From: Streptomyces novaecaesareae
GTDB taxonomy: Bacteria > Actinomycetota > Actinomycetes > Streptomycetales > Streptomycetaceae
Assembly: GCF_000716875.1 (NCBI RefSeq)
Contig: NZ_JNWQ01000055.1
Location: forward strand, 1 to 47,582
Length of the DNA: 47,582 bases
Direction: 5' to 3'
In this document: piece by piece, positions 33,343-41,276 of the stretch
Numbering within the stretch: the first letter of the stretch is position 1
Layout of the letters: every line of letters starts with the position of its first letter
Program-made: the position numbers and the translations under genes
Notes under the pieces: model-generated
The model's database searches: none
The model's input: the letters and a program-made list of their open reading frames with translations, nothing else
What the model was told of the DNA's origin: nothing

Positions 33343-33605
33343 TGCCGTTTCCGGGGCGGCCGTCCGCGCCCTGTCGGGGTGGCCGCCCGCGCGCTTCCGG
33401 GCTGCCGCCCCGGGCGCTCCCCGGGGCGGGCCCGTCTCAGGGGCGGCGTACCCCTCCGGGAGGAGGCGGCGGGGGCGGTGGTCCGTCCACGGAGTGATCA
33501 TGGAAGCGACCTCGTGTTGACGGTTGCGACGGCCGGGGTTCCTAGGCTCGGAGCAGTCCCTGCCAGTGCGTCGTGCCCGGTCAGGGCGGACGAGCCGGGG
33601 AAACG
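33343..33605. other. Gap between the tRNA terminator and the permease gene
   Basis: 263 bases, extremely GC-rich and full of short GGGGCGGCC-type repeats, with no convincing gene. TTGACG at 33517 and TAGGCT at 33543 could be a promoter for the permease, but the 20-bp spacing is long. No integrase or attachment repeat of the tRNA 3' end is seen. Confidence 0.45.
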
Positions 33606-36074
33606 ATGACGACGTACCGATACACCGTGGCCGAGCTGCGCGGCCAACTGCGCCAACTGCTCCTGAGCGGCGCCGCGATCGCTCTGGGGGTGGCCTTCCT
33701 GATCGCCTCCGTCAGCGGCAGCGGGGCGCTGGTGGACTCCTTCAGCCAGACCGCGGCGGCCGAGGTCGGCCCCGGCGACATCCAGGTGACCGGCACGGCC
33801 GCGGGCGGCGGGCCGGACGCGGCCGCCGTCGAGCGGGCCCGCGGGACCGCCGGGGTGGCGGCGGTGGCGCCGCGGCTGACCGGCACCGGCGGGGTCCTGT
33901 CCGCCGACGGGCGCCCGCTCGACCGGACGGCCGTGGTCAGCGCCGTCGCCGAGGACCCGGCGCTGCGCTGGCAGCTGCTGCGGGACGGCCGGTGGCCGGC
34001 CGGCCCCGGCGAGGTGCTGCTGGACACCGACACCGCGCACCGGCTCGACGCCGCCCCCGGCGCCGAGGTGCGCCTGGCCCGGGCCGACGGCACCGCCGCC
34101 ACCGCCCGTCTGGTCGGCACCCTGGACGGGCGGGGCGCGCCGAGGTTCGCCGGACGCCCGGTCATCGGCGTCCCGGCGGGCGCGGTCGCGCAGTACGCCA
34201 CCGGCGTCACCGTCGCCCGGCTCGACGTCCGGGTCGGCCCGGACGCCTCCCGCACCGGCACCGTCGAGGCCCTGCGGGCCGCGCTCGGCACCGGCGTCGA
34301 GGTGCACACCCGCGAGGCCTCGGTCCGCGAGGCGACCCGGCAGAGCGGCACCCTCTACGGGGTCGTGCTGATCGCCTCGCTCTCCTTCGTCCTGATCGCG
34401 CTCGCCGTGGCGCGGATGGTCGTCGGCAACACCTTCTCCGTGATGCTGGCCCAGCGCACCCGCCAACTCGCCCTGCTGCGCTGCGTGGGCGCCGACCGGC
34501 AGCAGCTGCGACGACTGATCCGCCGCCAGGGCCTCCTGCTCGGAGCCGGTGCCTCGGCGGCGGGCGTGCTGCTGGGCGTCCTCCTCGGCGCGGTCGGGAC
34601 GGCGGTGGCCGGCACGCTCGACCTCGGGCCGGTGCACCTGTCCCTGATGCCGTCCCCGCTCACCTGCGCCCTGGCCGGACTGTTCGGCGTCCTGCTCACC
34701 CTGCTGGCCGTCCGCGGCCCGGCGAAGGCCGCGGCGGCCGTGCCGCCGGTCGCCGCGCTCGGCGGCACGCCCGCGCCGGCCGACGGGGCGGCCACGGTGC
34801 GGGCCGCGGTGTGGATCTCGGGGCTGCTGCTCGCCGGGACGGCGCTGCTGGTGGCCGGTGCGGTGGCGCCGCCGCCGCTCTCGCTGCTCGCGGTCACGCT
34901 CGGGGCGATCGCCAGCTTCTTCGGCGTGCTGCGGCTCGCCGACCGGGTGCTGCCCGCGGTCGTCGGCCTGCTGGGCCGGCCCGCCCGGCGGCTCGGCGGC
35001 ACGGCCGCACGGCTCGCCACCCAGCAGCTGCGGCTCAACCCGGGCCGCACCGGGGCGACCGGCTCGGCGCTGCTGCTCGGCGTCACCGTCATGGTCGGCG
35101 CGGTCACCGCGCTGGAGGTCACCTCCGGCTCGCTCGTCCCGGTGGTGTCCGCGCGTCAGCCCGGGGTCTTCTCGGCGACCACCACCGGCGGCGGCGAACT
35201 GCCCGCCGGGGCGCTCGGCTCGCTCGGGGCCGAACCCGGCCTGACCGTCACCCCGGTCCGGTCGGCCACCGTCGACCTGGACGGTCGGCCCACCCTGGTC
35301 GCGGCCGCCGACCCCACCCGGCTCAACCCCTCGACGGACGGCGTGGACCGGGCCCGGGCGCTCGCCGACGGCGCCGCGCTGAGCGGACTCGGCGAGAACG
35401 GGGCACGCCGGGCCGGCGGCATCGAGCTGCGGCTCGAACCCGGCCGCAGCAGCCTGCCGTTCACCCTGCAGAGCGGCGCGACCCTGCTGGTGACCCCGGC
35501 GACCCTGGACCGCCTCGCCCCCGGCGCGCCCGTCACCACGGTGTGGATCACCCCGGCCGCCGGCGAGGACCGCCCGACCGCCCGCCGGGCCCTGGACCGC
35601 GCCCTCGCCGACCACCCCCAGGTGACCGTCACCGACACCGCCGCACAGGCGGACAGCCTGCGCTCCCTGCTGGACCGGCTGACCACCGTCAGCATGGCCC
35701 TGCTGTCCTTCTCCGTCGCCATCGCCGGCCTCGGCGTCGCGGCCACCCTGATGCTCAGCATCAGCGAACGCTCCCGCGAGATCGGCATGCTGCGCGCCAT
35801 CGGGATGTCACGCCGCCAGCTGCGCCGGATGCTCACCCTGGAGGCCGTCCTGCTCTCCCTGGCCGCCGCCCTGGTCGGCACCACCCTCGGCATCGGCTAC
35901 GGCTGGGCCGCCGCCCGCTCGGTCACCTCGACGGTCGGAACGGTGGGCGGCCCGCCGGTCCTGCTGGTGCTCGCGGCCTTGGCCCTGACGGTGCTGACCG
36001 GCCTGGCCGCCGCCGTCCTCCCCGCCCGCCGGGTCGGCCGGATGACCGCGGTGGCGGCCATGCGGGCCACCTGA
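33606..36074 (+). CDS. FtsX/MacB-type ABC transporter permease, without adjacent ATPase
   Basis: 822 residues of the FtsX-like permease family in the duplicated layout: an N-terminal helix and large extracytoplasmic MacB_PCD-like domain (SFSQTAAAEVGPGDIQVTGT), three helices at about 255-385, further helices and a second external domain, then three terminal helices (LSFSVAIAGLGVAATLMLSI, ERSREIGMLRAIGMSRRQLR, LTVLTGLAAAVLPARRVGRM). ATG at 33606 follows CCGGGGAAACG. Such permeases normally pair with a LolD-type ATPase for lipoprotein or peptide export, or regulate hydrolases. No ATPase is beside it, so it must borrow one encoded elsewhere or be an orphan. Confidence 0.9.
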   Translation: MTTYRYTVAELRGQLRQLLLSGAAIALGVAFLIASVSGSGALVDSFSQTAAAEVGPGDIQVTGTAAGGGPDAAAVERARGTAGVAAVAPRLTGTGGVLSADGRPLDRTAVVSAVAEDPALRWQLLRDGRWPAGPGEVLLDTDTAHRLDAAPGAEVRLARADGTAATARLVGTLDGRGAPRFAGRPVIGVPAGAVAQYATGVTVARLDVRVGPDASRTGTVEALRAALGTGVEVHTREASVREATRQSGTLYGVVLIASLSFVLIALAVARMVVGNTFSVMLAQRTRQLALLRCVGADRQQLRRLIRRQGLLLGAGASAAGVLLGVLLGAVGTAVAGTLDLGPVHLSLMPSPLTCALAGLFGVLLTLLAVRGPAKAAAAVPPVAALGGTPAPADGAATVRAAVWISGLLLAGTALLVAGAVAPPPLSLLAVTLGAIASFFGVLRLADRVLPAVVGLLGRPARRLGGTAARLATQQLRLNPGRTGATGSALLLGVTVMVGAVTALEVTSGSLVPVVSARQPGVFSATTTGGGELPAGALGSLGAEPGLTVTPVRSATVDLDGRPTLVAAADPTRLNPSTDGVDRARALADGAALSGLGENGARRAGGIELRLEPGRSSLPFTLQSGATLLVTPATLDRLAPGAPVTTVWITPAAGEDRPTARRALDRALADHPQVTVTDTAAQADSLRSLLDRLTTVSMALLSFSVAIAGLGVAATLMLSISERSREIGMLRAIGMSRRQLRRMLTLEAVLLSLAAALVGTTLGIGYGWAAARSVTSTVGTVGGPPVLLVLAALALTVLTGLAAAVLPARRVGRMTAVAAMRAT

Positions 36075-36090
36075 TGCGCGGTACGGCCGG

Positions 36091-36141
36091 TTCAGCCCAG
36101 CTTGAACTTCAGCCCAGCTTGACGTTCAGCCCAGCTTGAAG
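36091..36141 (-). repeat. Triplicated 17-bp repeat over the nitrilase stop codon
   Basis: TTCAGCCCAGCTTGA plus two variable bases occurs three times without gaps (36091, 36108, 36125). On the minus strand each unit encodes the last codons and TGA of the nitrilase. Because 17 is not a multiple of three, the three TGAs lie in three different frames. Confidence 0.9.
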
Positions 36142-37022
36142 AGGGCGCGCGGCTCGGTCGGGCGTGCGGCGGCGAGGGCGAGGTCGGCGAGCAGGGTCTC
36201 GGTCTCGCGGGTGGTGCGCAGGACGGCCGGGTCGAGGTCGACGACGACGACCTCGCGCCGGTCCTCGCTCGCCTCGGCGATCAGGCGGCCGTCCGGGCCC
36301 CAGACCGCGCTGCCGCCGCAGGTGTGCCAACCGCCGGTGTGGCCGATGTGGTTGGCGAGCACCGTGTAGAGGGTGTTGTCGAGCGCGCGGGCGGGGAACC
36401 AGGTGCGGGACTCGTGGTGGCCGTGGCCCATGCTGAACAGGGCGCCGACCAGGTAGGCGTGGCAGCCGTCGAGGGCGGCGGCGCGGGCGTGCTCGGGGAA
36501 GCCGGAGTCGTAGCAGACGCCGATTCCGAGTCGCCAGCCGTCCAGTTCCACGGTGCAACCGGCCGTACCGGGGCGGTAGTAGTCGCGTTCGCTCTTGAAG
36601 AGGTGCTGCTTGTCGTAGCGGGTGACGAAGCCGCCGTCCGGGCCGAGGACGAGCGCGGAGACCCGCAGGTCGGCACCGTCCTGGACGGCGGCGCCGACGA
36701 CGGCGGCGGTGCCGGTCTCGCGGCAGGCGTCGGCGATCGGGGCGAGGCGCGGATCGCCGGGCTGGACGGCGTACTTGAGCGGGTCGGTGCGGATCAGCTC
36801 GGGCTCGTAGCCGGAGAGGAACTTCTCGGTGAAGAGCACCAGGCGGGCGCCGGCCGCGGCGGCCTCGCGGATCAACTCGGCGGCCTGGGCGGCGTTGGCG
36901 GGTATGTCGCCGGCCACGGCCTGGGCCTGGACGGTGGCGATCCGCAGTGGACGCTCGGGGTATCGCTCGGGGTATTCGGCAGGGGCGGCGGCGAGAACAG
37001 GGTCAGTGGACACGGCCGTCAC
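36126..37022 (-). CDS. Carbon-nitrogen hydrolase (nitrilase superfamily amidase)
   Basis: 298 residues with the complete catalytic triad: Glu66 (VLFTEKFLSGYE), Lys138 (RYDKQHLFKS) and Cys170 (GIGVCYDSGFPE), plus the RALDNTLYTVLANH segment. It hydrolyses a small-molecule amide or nitrile; the branch looks like aliphatic amidase/N-carbamoyl hydrolase proteins, and the substrate is not determinable. The N-terminal about 25 residues (EYPERYPERPL) are an extra non-conserved lead, so the true start may be a later codon. The 3' end is embedded in a triplicated 17-bp repeat. It converges on the permease gene and is followed upstream by PAP2. Cytosolic. Confidence 0.9.
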   Translation of the reverse strand: MTAVSTDPVLAAAPAEYPERYPERPLRIATVQAQAVAGDIPANAAQAAELIREAAAAGARLVLFTEKFLSGYEPELIRTDPLKYAVQPGDPRLAPIADACRETGTAAVVGAAVQDGADLRVSALVLGPDGGFVTRYDKQHLFKSERDYYRPGTAGCTVELDGWRLGIGVCYDSGFPEHARAAALDGCHAYLVGALFSMGHGHHESRTWFPARALDNTLYTVLANHIGHTGGWHTCGGSAVWGPDGRLIAEASEDRREVVVVDLDPAVLRTTRETETLLADLALAAARPTEPRALFKLG

Positions 37023-37055
37023 GCTAGCGGACGGCCCCGATCCGGTGACCGGGCG

Positions 37056-37958
37056 TCAGCGGACGGTCTCGTCGGGCCGGTCGGCGGCCGCGTCCAGTGC
37101 GGCCTCGTCGAGGTCGGCCGCGTCCAGGTCGGCCGCGCGCAGGGCGGCCTCGTCGAAGGCGGCCTCGTCGAAGGCGTCGTCGCCCAGCGGCTCGGCGGCG
37201 GTGGCGGGCGGTCGCACGGAGGGCACGATGACCCGCTGGACCCTCGGCCTGGTGCGCCAGTTGACCCGCCGTACGTCGCGGGCCAGTGCGCCGGGGCGCC
37301 AGAGCTCGATCACGGCGGTGACGGCGCCCAGCACGATTCCGGCGGCCAACCAGCCGGCCAGCACGTCGGTGGGCCAGTGCACGCCGAGGGCGACTCTGGT
37401 CCAGCCGATGGTCAGTACCGTCGCCGCCGCCACCGCGCAGGCGGTGGTCCGGCCGCGCCGGTGGACCCGGTACCAGAGCAGGCCGACCAGGACGGCGCAG
37501 GTGATCGCCGAGGCCATGGCGTGCCCGGAGGGGAAGGCCGGGCCGCCGGCGTGCGAGACCCGGTCGGTGAAGGCGGGCCGCTGGCGGTCGAAGGCCAGCT
37601 TCAGGGCCCACAGGGCGCCCCAGCCGACCAGGGTCTGGGCGGCCACCCAGCCGGCCAGCACCCGCGCGCCGATCAACCAGAGCCAGACGGCCGCGATGCC
37701 GAGGAGAGTACGCATCGTGACGGTGCCGCCGATGTCGGAGAACGTCTGCACGGCGGCCGTCCACGCCCGGTGCCCCCGGGCGTAGGTGTGCAGTTCGCCG
37801 ATCCACCCCTGGTCGAAGCGGTCCAGCGGCCGCCAGTGGCTCGTCACCAGAGCCGACAGGAGGCCGAACAGCGCGGCACAGCCCAACGCGAGCGTTGCGT
37901 CCCGAAGGAGACTGCGGTTACGCGCAGTGACGAAGGTCGTGCTGTTGGTCAGGTGCAT
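37056..37958 (-). CDS. PAP2-family membrane phosphatase
   Basis: 300 residues with the three lipid-phosphatase motifs: KLAFDRQRP (K120-x6-RP), PSGHAM (143-148) and TRVALGVHWPTD (187-198), with Thr in place of the usual Ser of SR-x5-H-x3-D. About six membrane helices. It may dephosphorylate undecaprenyl pyrophosphate or another lipid phosphate on the outer face of the membrane. The C-terminal about 45 residues are acidic and repetitive (FDEAAFDEAALRAADLDAAD), reminiscent of pentapeptide-like AxLDx units. ATG at 37958 is chosen for its GGGAAGG site; an upstream in-frame codon exists nine codons earlier. Divergent from the sigma-factor gene. Confidence 0.88.
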   Translation of the reverse strand: MHLTNSTTFVTARNRSLLRDATLALGCAALFGLLSALVTSHWRPLDRFDQGWIGELHTYARGHRAWTAAVQTFSDIGGTVTMRTLLGIAAVWLWLIGARVLAGWVAAQTLVGWGALWALKLAFDRQRPAFTDRVSHAGGPAFPSGHAMASAITCAVLVGLLWYRVHRRGRTTACAVAAATVLTIGWTRVALGVHWPTDVLAGWLAAGIVLGAVTAVIELWRPGALARDVRRVNWRTRPRVQRVIVPSVRPPATAAEPLGDDAFDEAAFDEAALRAADLDAADLDEAALDAAADRPDETVR

Positions 37959-38379
37959 GGCTGACACCTTCCCAGTGTCCTGCACCGATCAGGACGTGGG
38001 TCGATAGCGATTTGGCATCTTTTGTGGGGAGGTCCTGCGTGCGCCGGAGCGTGGGCGCGGGCGCAAAGGCGGGGTGCGCGGGAACGCGGGCGGCCGTTCA
38101 CGGGTTCAACGGGTGGGCGGCGTCCGCGTGTGGGTCGAGTGAAGAATTCGCTCCCCGAGCGGTCGCCCCAGGGTGCGGAACGTGCCGGAGTGGTCACCGA
38201 GCGTCCAAAGTCGGTGTGAAAACCGGCCGGATACTGCATCACGGGGAAGAATCGGAGTGACTTGGGAATGTTGTCCGGATTCTGTTCGTTGGATCGTTAC
38301 GTGTGAGCCCCATGGGCCCGCATTTCTTGCCCTCATGGCAGGCAGGCAGACCTCGGCAACACCAGCAAAGGGAGCAAGC
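37959..38379. other. Divergent control region, PAP2 / HrdD-like sigma factor
   Basis: 421 bp without a gene. It contains the SigR-type promoter at 38265-38290. GTGCGGAAC at 38174-38182 could be part of a second, SigE-like promoter, but I find no matching -10. The ribosome site AAAGGGAG lies at 38367-38374. The leftward PAP2 promoter should be near 37960-38030. Confidence 0.6.
38265..38290 (+). promoter_or_regulatory. SigR-type promoter of the HrdD-like sigma gene
   Basis: GGAAT (38265-38269), exactly 18 bases, then GTT (38288-38290) matches the SigR (thiol-oxidative stress) consensus GGAAT-N18-GTT. It lies about 90 bases before the ATG. In S. coelicolor hrdD is known to have a SigR-dependent promoter, so the site is expected. 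Confidence 0.8.
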
Positions 38380-39351
38380 ATGGCCACCCGTGCCGTCGTT
38401 CGCGACAGGGCCGACCGGACTCGCGCGGCCCGCCCGACCAACTATGAGGCCGACCGCGACCTGGTCGGCATGTACCTCGACGAGATCGCCAGGACGCCCC
38501 TGCTCGATGCCGCCGAGGAGGTCGAGCTCTCGCTGCGGATCGAGGCCGGCGTGTACGCCCAGCATCTGCTGGACGAGGGCGAACTCCCCGACGGCAGCTC
38601 GCGCGAGGAGTTGGAGGCGATAGCCGCCGACGCCGATCGCGCCAAGGACGTCTTCATCCGTTCCAACCTCCGCCTCGTCGTCGCGGTCGCCCGCCGCTAC
38701 CCGCGCAGCGGCCTCCCGCTGCTGGACCTCATCCAGGAGGGCAACGCGGGCCTGGTGCGCGCCGTCGAGAAGTTCGACTACGCGAAGGGCTTCAAGTTCT
38801 CCACGTACGCGACGTGGTGGATCCGGCAGGCGATCACCCGGTCCATCGCCGACCAGTCCCGCACCATCCGGCTGCCCGTGCACCTGGTGGAGGAGCTGGG
38901 GCGGATCCGGCGGGTGCAGCGGGAGAAGTCCAAGGAGCTGGGCCGCGAGCCCGAGCCGGCCGAGATCGCGGCCGAGTTGGACACCACCGAGGCCCGGATC
39001 AAGGACGTGCTGGACTGGGCGCGGGATCCGGTCAGCCTCAACATGTCGGTGGATGACGAGGGCGAGACGCAGTTCGGCGACCTGGTCGAGGACACCGGCG
39101 CGACGTCCCCCGAGGACGCCGTGATGGTGATGCTTCGCCGCGAGGAACTGGACGACCTGATCGGGCGGTTGGACGACCGCACGGCCTCGATCATCCGCTC
39201 CCGCTACGGGATGGAGGACGGCCGCGAGCGCACCCTCACCGAGGTGGGCAAGCAGCACGGCCTCACCCGCGAGCGGATCCGCCAGATCGAGAAGCACGCG
39301 CTGGCCGAGCTGAAGAAGATCGCCGACCACGCGGGCTTCGAAGCCGCCTGA
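38380..39351 (+). CDS. hrdD: Group 2 sigma-70 factor, HrdD-like
   Basis: 323 residues. Region 1.2 is ADRDLVGMYLDEIARTPLLD (about 23-42), region 2 is NLRLVVAVARRYPRSGLPLL / DLIQEGNAGLVRAVEKFDY / FKFSTYATWWIRQAITRSIA, region 3 is RLPVHLVEELGRIRRVQREK, and region 4 HTH is RERTLTEVGKQHGLTRERIR. This is a principal-type, non-essential sigma of the Hrd family. Length, MATRAV start and neighbours (mscL, FmdB) point to HrdD rather than HrdA/HrdC. It recognises HrdB-like promoters, and a SigR promoter upstream would raise it under disulfide stress. ATG at 38380 follows AAAGGGAG. A strong hairpin ends the gene. Confidence 0.9.
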   Translation: MATRAVVRDRADRTRAARPTNYEADRDLVGMYLDEIARTPLLDAAEEVELSLRIEAGVYAQHLLDEGELPDGSSREELEAIAADADRAKDVFIRSNLRLVVAVARRYPRSGLPLLDLIQEGNAGLVRAVEKFDYAKGFKFSTYATWWIRQAITRSIADQSRTIRLPVHLVEELGRIRRVQREKSKELGREPEPAEIAAELDTTEARIKDVLDWARDPVSLNMSVDDEGETQFGDLVEDTGATSPEDAVMVMLRREELDDLIGRLDDRTASIIRSRYGMEDGRERTLTEVGKQHGLTRERIRQIEKHALAELKKIADHAGFEAA

Positions 39352-39381
39352 CGGTCGGCCGACGGTTTGCCGAGCCCCACC

Positions 39382-39418
39382 CGGGCCCTGATGCGGAGCG
39401 CTCCGCACCAGGGCCCGG
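39382..39418 (+). terminator. Terminator after the HrdD-like gene
   Basis: CGGGCCCTG-A-TGCGGAGC pairs with GCTCCGCA-C-CAGGGCCCG around a GCGC centre, with one mismatch in 18 pairs. Outer GAGCCCC/GGGGCTC arms extend it. Confidence 0.85.
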
Positions 39419-39481
39419 GGCGTGCCACGGGGCTCTTAGGCTGGAGGGACAGGACGAGGCGGAGTGGACGGAGTGGACAGG

Positions 39482-39724
39482 GTGAGCGAGCAGGAACAGA
39501 ACGAGCAGGAACAGAACGAGCAGGGACCGGGCGAGCAGGGACCGGAGCAGGACCGGGCCCCGCAGGAGAAGCCCGGAGCCAAGGCCCGGCTGGTCTTCCG
39601 GGACCCGCTGGACCAGCAGTCCCGGGACGACACCGACGCCGGCTGGGGCGACGGCCCCGGGGCGGGCAGTGGGCGGGGGCTGGACTGGTACCTGAGCCAG
39701 CGCCCGCCGCACCACGGGGGTTGA
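39482..39724 (+). CDS. Conserved small actinomycete protein, 80 aa
   Basis: A short acidic protein: an EQEQNEQEQNEQGPGEQGP low-complexity start, from DNA repeats of GAGCAGGAACAGAAC, then a core ARLVFRDPLDQQSRDDTDAG and a WYLSQRPPHH end. The core (V-F-x-D-P-L-D-x-Q-S-x-D-D-T-D-x-G-W) resembles small uncharacterised Streptomyces proteins. GTG at 39482 is preferred over GTGs upstream because it begins the VSEQ-type start. The Gln/Glu repeat makes the N-terminus variable. No function is known. Converges on mscL. Confidence 0.7.
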   Translation: MSEQEQNEQEQNEQGPGEQGPEQDRAPQEKPGAKARLVFRDPLDQQSRDDTDAGWGDGPGAGSGRGLDWYLSQRPPHHGG

Positions 39725-39775
39725 GCCAGAGCCGGGAGCGAGCGGCGAACGGGGGCGGGACGTGAGCGGGGACGG

Positions 39776-40195
39776 TCAGCGCAGCGGCACGACCAGCGCG
39801 TCGCGGATCTCGGTGGGCAGTTGGACCTCCGTGGCCTCGGCCTCCGCCGCCACCTCGGCGACGGACTTGCGGCGGGCCGCCAACCTGTTCATGGGCACGA
39901 TCAGAACGAAGTAGACGACCCCCGCGGTGATCAGGAACTGCAGGGCGGCGCTGAGCACCGACCCCCACAGGATGAGGATGCCGGACGTGGCCTCACCGGT
40001 CGGGCCGACCTCGCAGGGCCCCTTGAGGCAGGAACTGTAGGAGGCCAGGTCCTTCGATCCGAAGACGCCGACGATCGGATTGATCACGCCCTTGACGAAG
40101 GCGTTGACGATGTTGGTGAATGCCGCGCCGATGACCACGGCGACGGCGAGTTCGACGACATTTCCACGCAGCAGGAATTCCTTGAAGCCCTTCAT
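39776..40195 (-). CDS. mscL: Large-conductance mechanosensitive channel MscL
   Basis: 139 residues, normal family length. The N-terminal amphipathic helix is MKGFKEFLLRGNVVELAVAV, TM1 continues VVIGAAFTNIVNAFVKGVIN, the periplasmic loop contains SYSSCLKGPCEVG with two Cys, TM2 is SGILILWGSVLSAALQFLIT, and the cytoplasmic helix ends in Glu/Ala residues. MscL opens in the membrane under hypo-osmotic stress to release solutes. The start ATG at 40195 follows GGCGGC-rich DNA; the ribosome site is weak. It is followed by the small gene at 39482 on the opposite strand. Confidence 0.97.
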   Translation of the reverse strand: MKGFKEFLLRGNVVELAVAVVIGAAFTNIVNAFVKGVINPIVGVFGSKDLASYSSCLKGPCEVGPTGEATSGILILWGSVLSAALQFLITAGVVYFVLIVPMNRLAARRKSVAEVAAEAEATEVQLPTEIRDALVVPLR

Positions 40196-40225
40196 GCCGC
40201 CTCGAACGACGAAGTCGTTCCGGGG

Positions 40226-40498
40226 TTACGGGTGATCTTCCGCAGCCTCGGACTGACAACCCGTCCGGCCCATCGCGCCCCCGGCGGGCGGCGGCAGCCC
40301 GGCTCGCGCGGGCCCGAACGCGAGCGCCGCCGCCACCGCGAGCAGGACCAGCACGGGCACCCCGGCCCGCCGCCGGACCGCGCTGCGCCAGCGGTGCCAC
40401 CCGCCGCAGCCGCGCCGGATCGGCGGGAAGCTGGGCACCTCCTGCCGGGGCGGCACGGTGGGCGCGGGCAGCGGGACGGAGAAGCTCACGGTCGTCAT
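40226..40498 (-). CDS. Small proline-rich single-pass membrane protein, possibly a truncated SAF-domain protein
   Basis: 90 residues: MTTVSFSVPLPAPTVPPRQE, then VPSFPPIRRGCGGWHRW, one membrane helix (AGVPVLVLLAVAAALAFGPA), and a short tail ending in SEAAEDHP. In related genomes the gene between fmdB and mscL usually encodes a SAF-domain (FlgA/CpaB-like) protein with a similar VPSFPPLRR start and membrane helix, followed by a SAF domain. The SAF part is missing here, so this looks like a 3'-truncated version. ATG at 40498 follows GGAGGTGCGTCG. Assigned from position and the N-terminal motif only. Confidence 0.55.
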   Translation of the reverse strand: MTTVSFSVPLPAPTVPPRQEVPSFPPIRRGCGGWHRWRSAVRRRAGVPVLVLLAVAAALAFGPARAGLPPPAGGAMGRTGCQSEAAEDHP

Positions 40499-40724
40499 CG
40501 ACGCACCTCCGGATCGGTCGGGCGGCCGGCCCCGGTGGACCGGCTGACCCACACCTTGCGCGGTCCGGCCGACGTCGGAAAGCCCCTTTCCCCAGCCTGT
40601 GGATAACCCCGCCCCTGTGGACAAATTCGTACACTCACGCGAGTGGGTCGGCTCTACCCAAGTTGACGAAAGCAGGGCAGGACGGGGGCCGGAGCGGGGC
40701 CGGAGCGCCACCACCACGGAAAGC

Positions 40725-40768
40725 GAAAAGGCCCGCCGCCCCGCGTGAAGCGGGGCCGACGGGCCTTT
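40725..40768. terminator. Terminator after the FmdB gene
   Basis: AAAAGGCCCG...CCCCGC and GCGGGG...CGGGCCTTT form an imperfect stem 40 bases after the FmdB stop, with a T-rich right end (minus-strand transcript). Confidence 0.7.
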
Positions 40769-40808
40769 CCGAGGTCTGCTGGGCGTCCGGTCGAATCCGG
40801 CGCCCGGA

Positions 40809-41105
40809 TCAGCTCGCGGCCGGAGCCGGGCTGGACGGCGCCGAGGAGCCGCTGCCGGACGCGGCGGGCGGGGTGGACGGCGTCGAGGTGGTCGACGACG
40901 ATCCGGAGCCCACCGAGCTGCTGGAGGAGGAGCGGCTGTCGGTCCGGTAGAAACCGGAACCCTTGAACACGACACCCACGGCCGAGAAGACCTTGCGAAG
41001 CCGTCCCTGGCAGTCGGGGCACGTGGTCAGCGCCTCGTCGGTGAACTTCTGCACCGCCTCCAGGCCGTTGCCGCACTCGGTGCACTGGTACTGGTACGTG
41101 GGCAC
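40809..41105 (-). CDS. FmdB-family zinc-ribbon protein
   Basis: 98 residues starting at GTG 41105 after GAGGAAGACAA: PTYQYQCTECGNGLEAVQKF, TCPDCQGRLRKVFSAVGVVF, GSGFYRTDSR. The two C-x2-C pairs (Cys8, Cys11, Cys29, Cys32) form the FmdB zinc ribbon. The tail is a Ser/Thr/Pro-rich low-complexity stretch (SSSSSVGSGSSSTTSTPSTP). FmdB proteins are putative regulators or chaperones of amidase/porin genes, but in actinomycetes the role is unknown. Position next to the mscL region is conserved. Confidence 0.92.
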   Translation of the reverse strand: MPTYQYQCTECGNGLEAVQKFTDEALTTCPDCQGRLRKVFSAVGVVFKGSGFYRTDSRSSSSSSVGSGSSSTTSTPSTPPAASGSGSSAPSSPAPAAS

Positions 41106-41276
41106 TTGTCTTCCTCCTGGCACTCTCGCCTGATGAGTGCTAACGATGGTCAATGATGCGGCATTCCGCGGGATCAGTCCAGCGACTCCGATGTGACATC
41201 GGCCCCGGTTCGGCCTCGGTTCGCCCCCGGGCCGGCCCCGGTTCGCCCCGGGCCCGGCCGTCGGACCGCCGCCCGC

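Noticed and set aside
33221..33605. tRNA-Arg(CCT) as the attachment site of an integrated element
   Set aside because: No integrase, excisionase or repeated tRNA 3' end is found in the window; the following genes look chromosomal.
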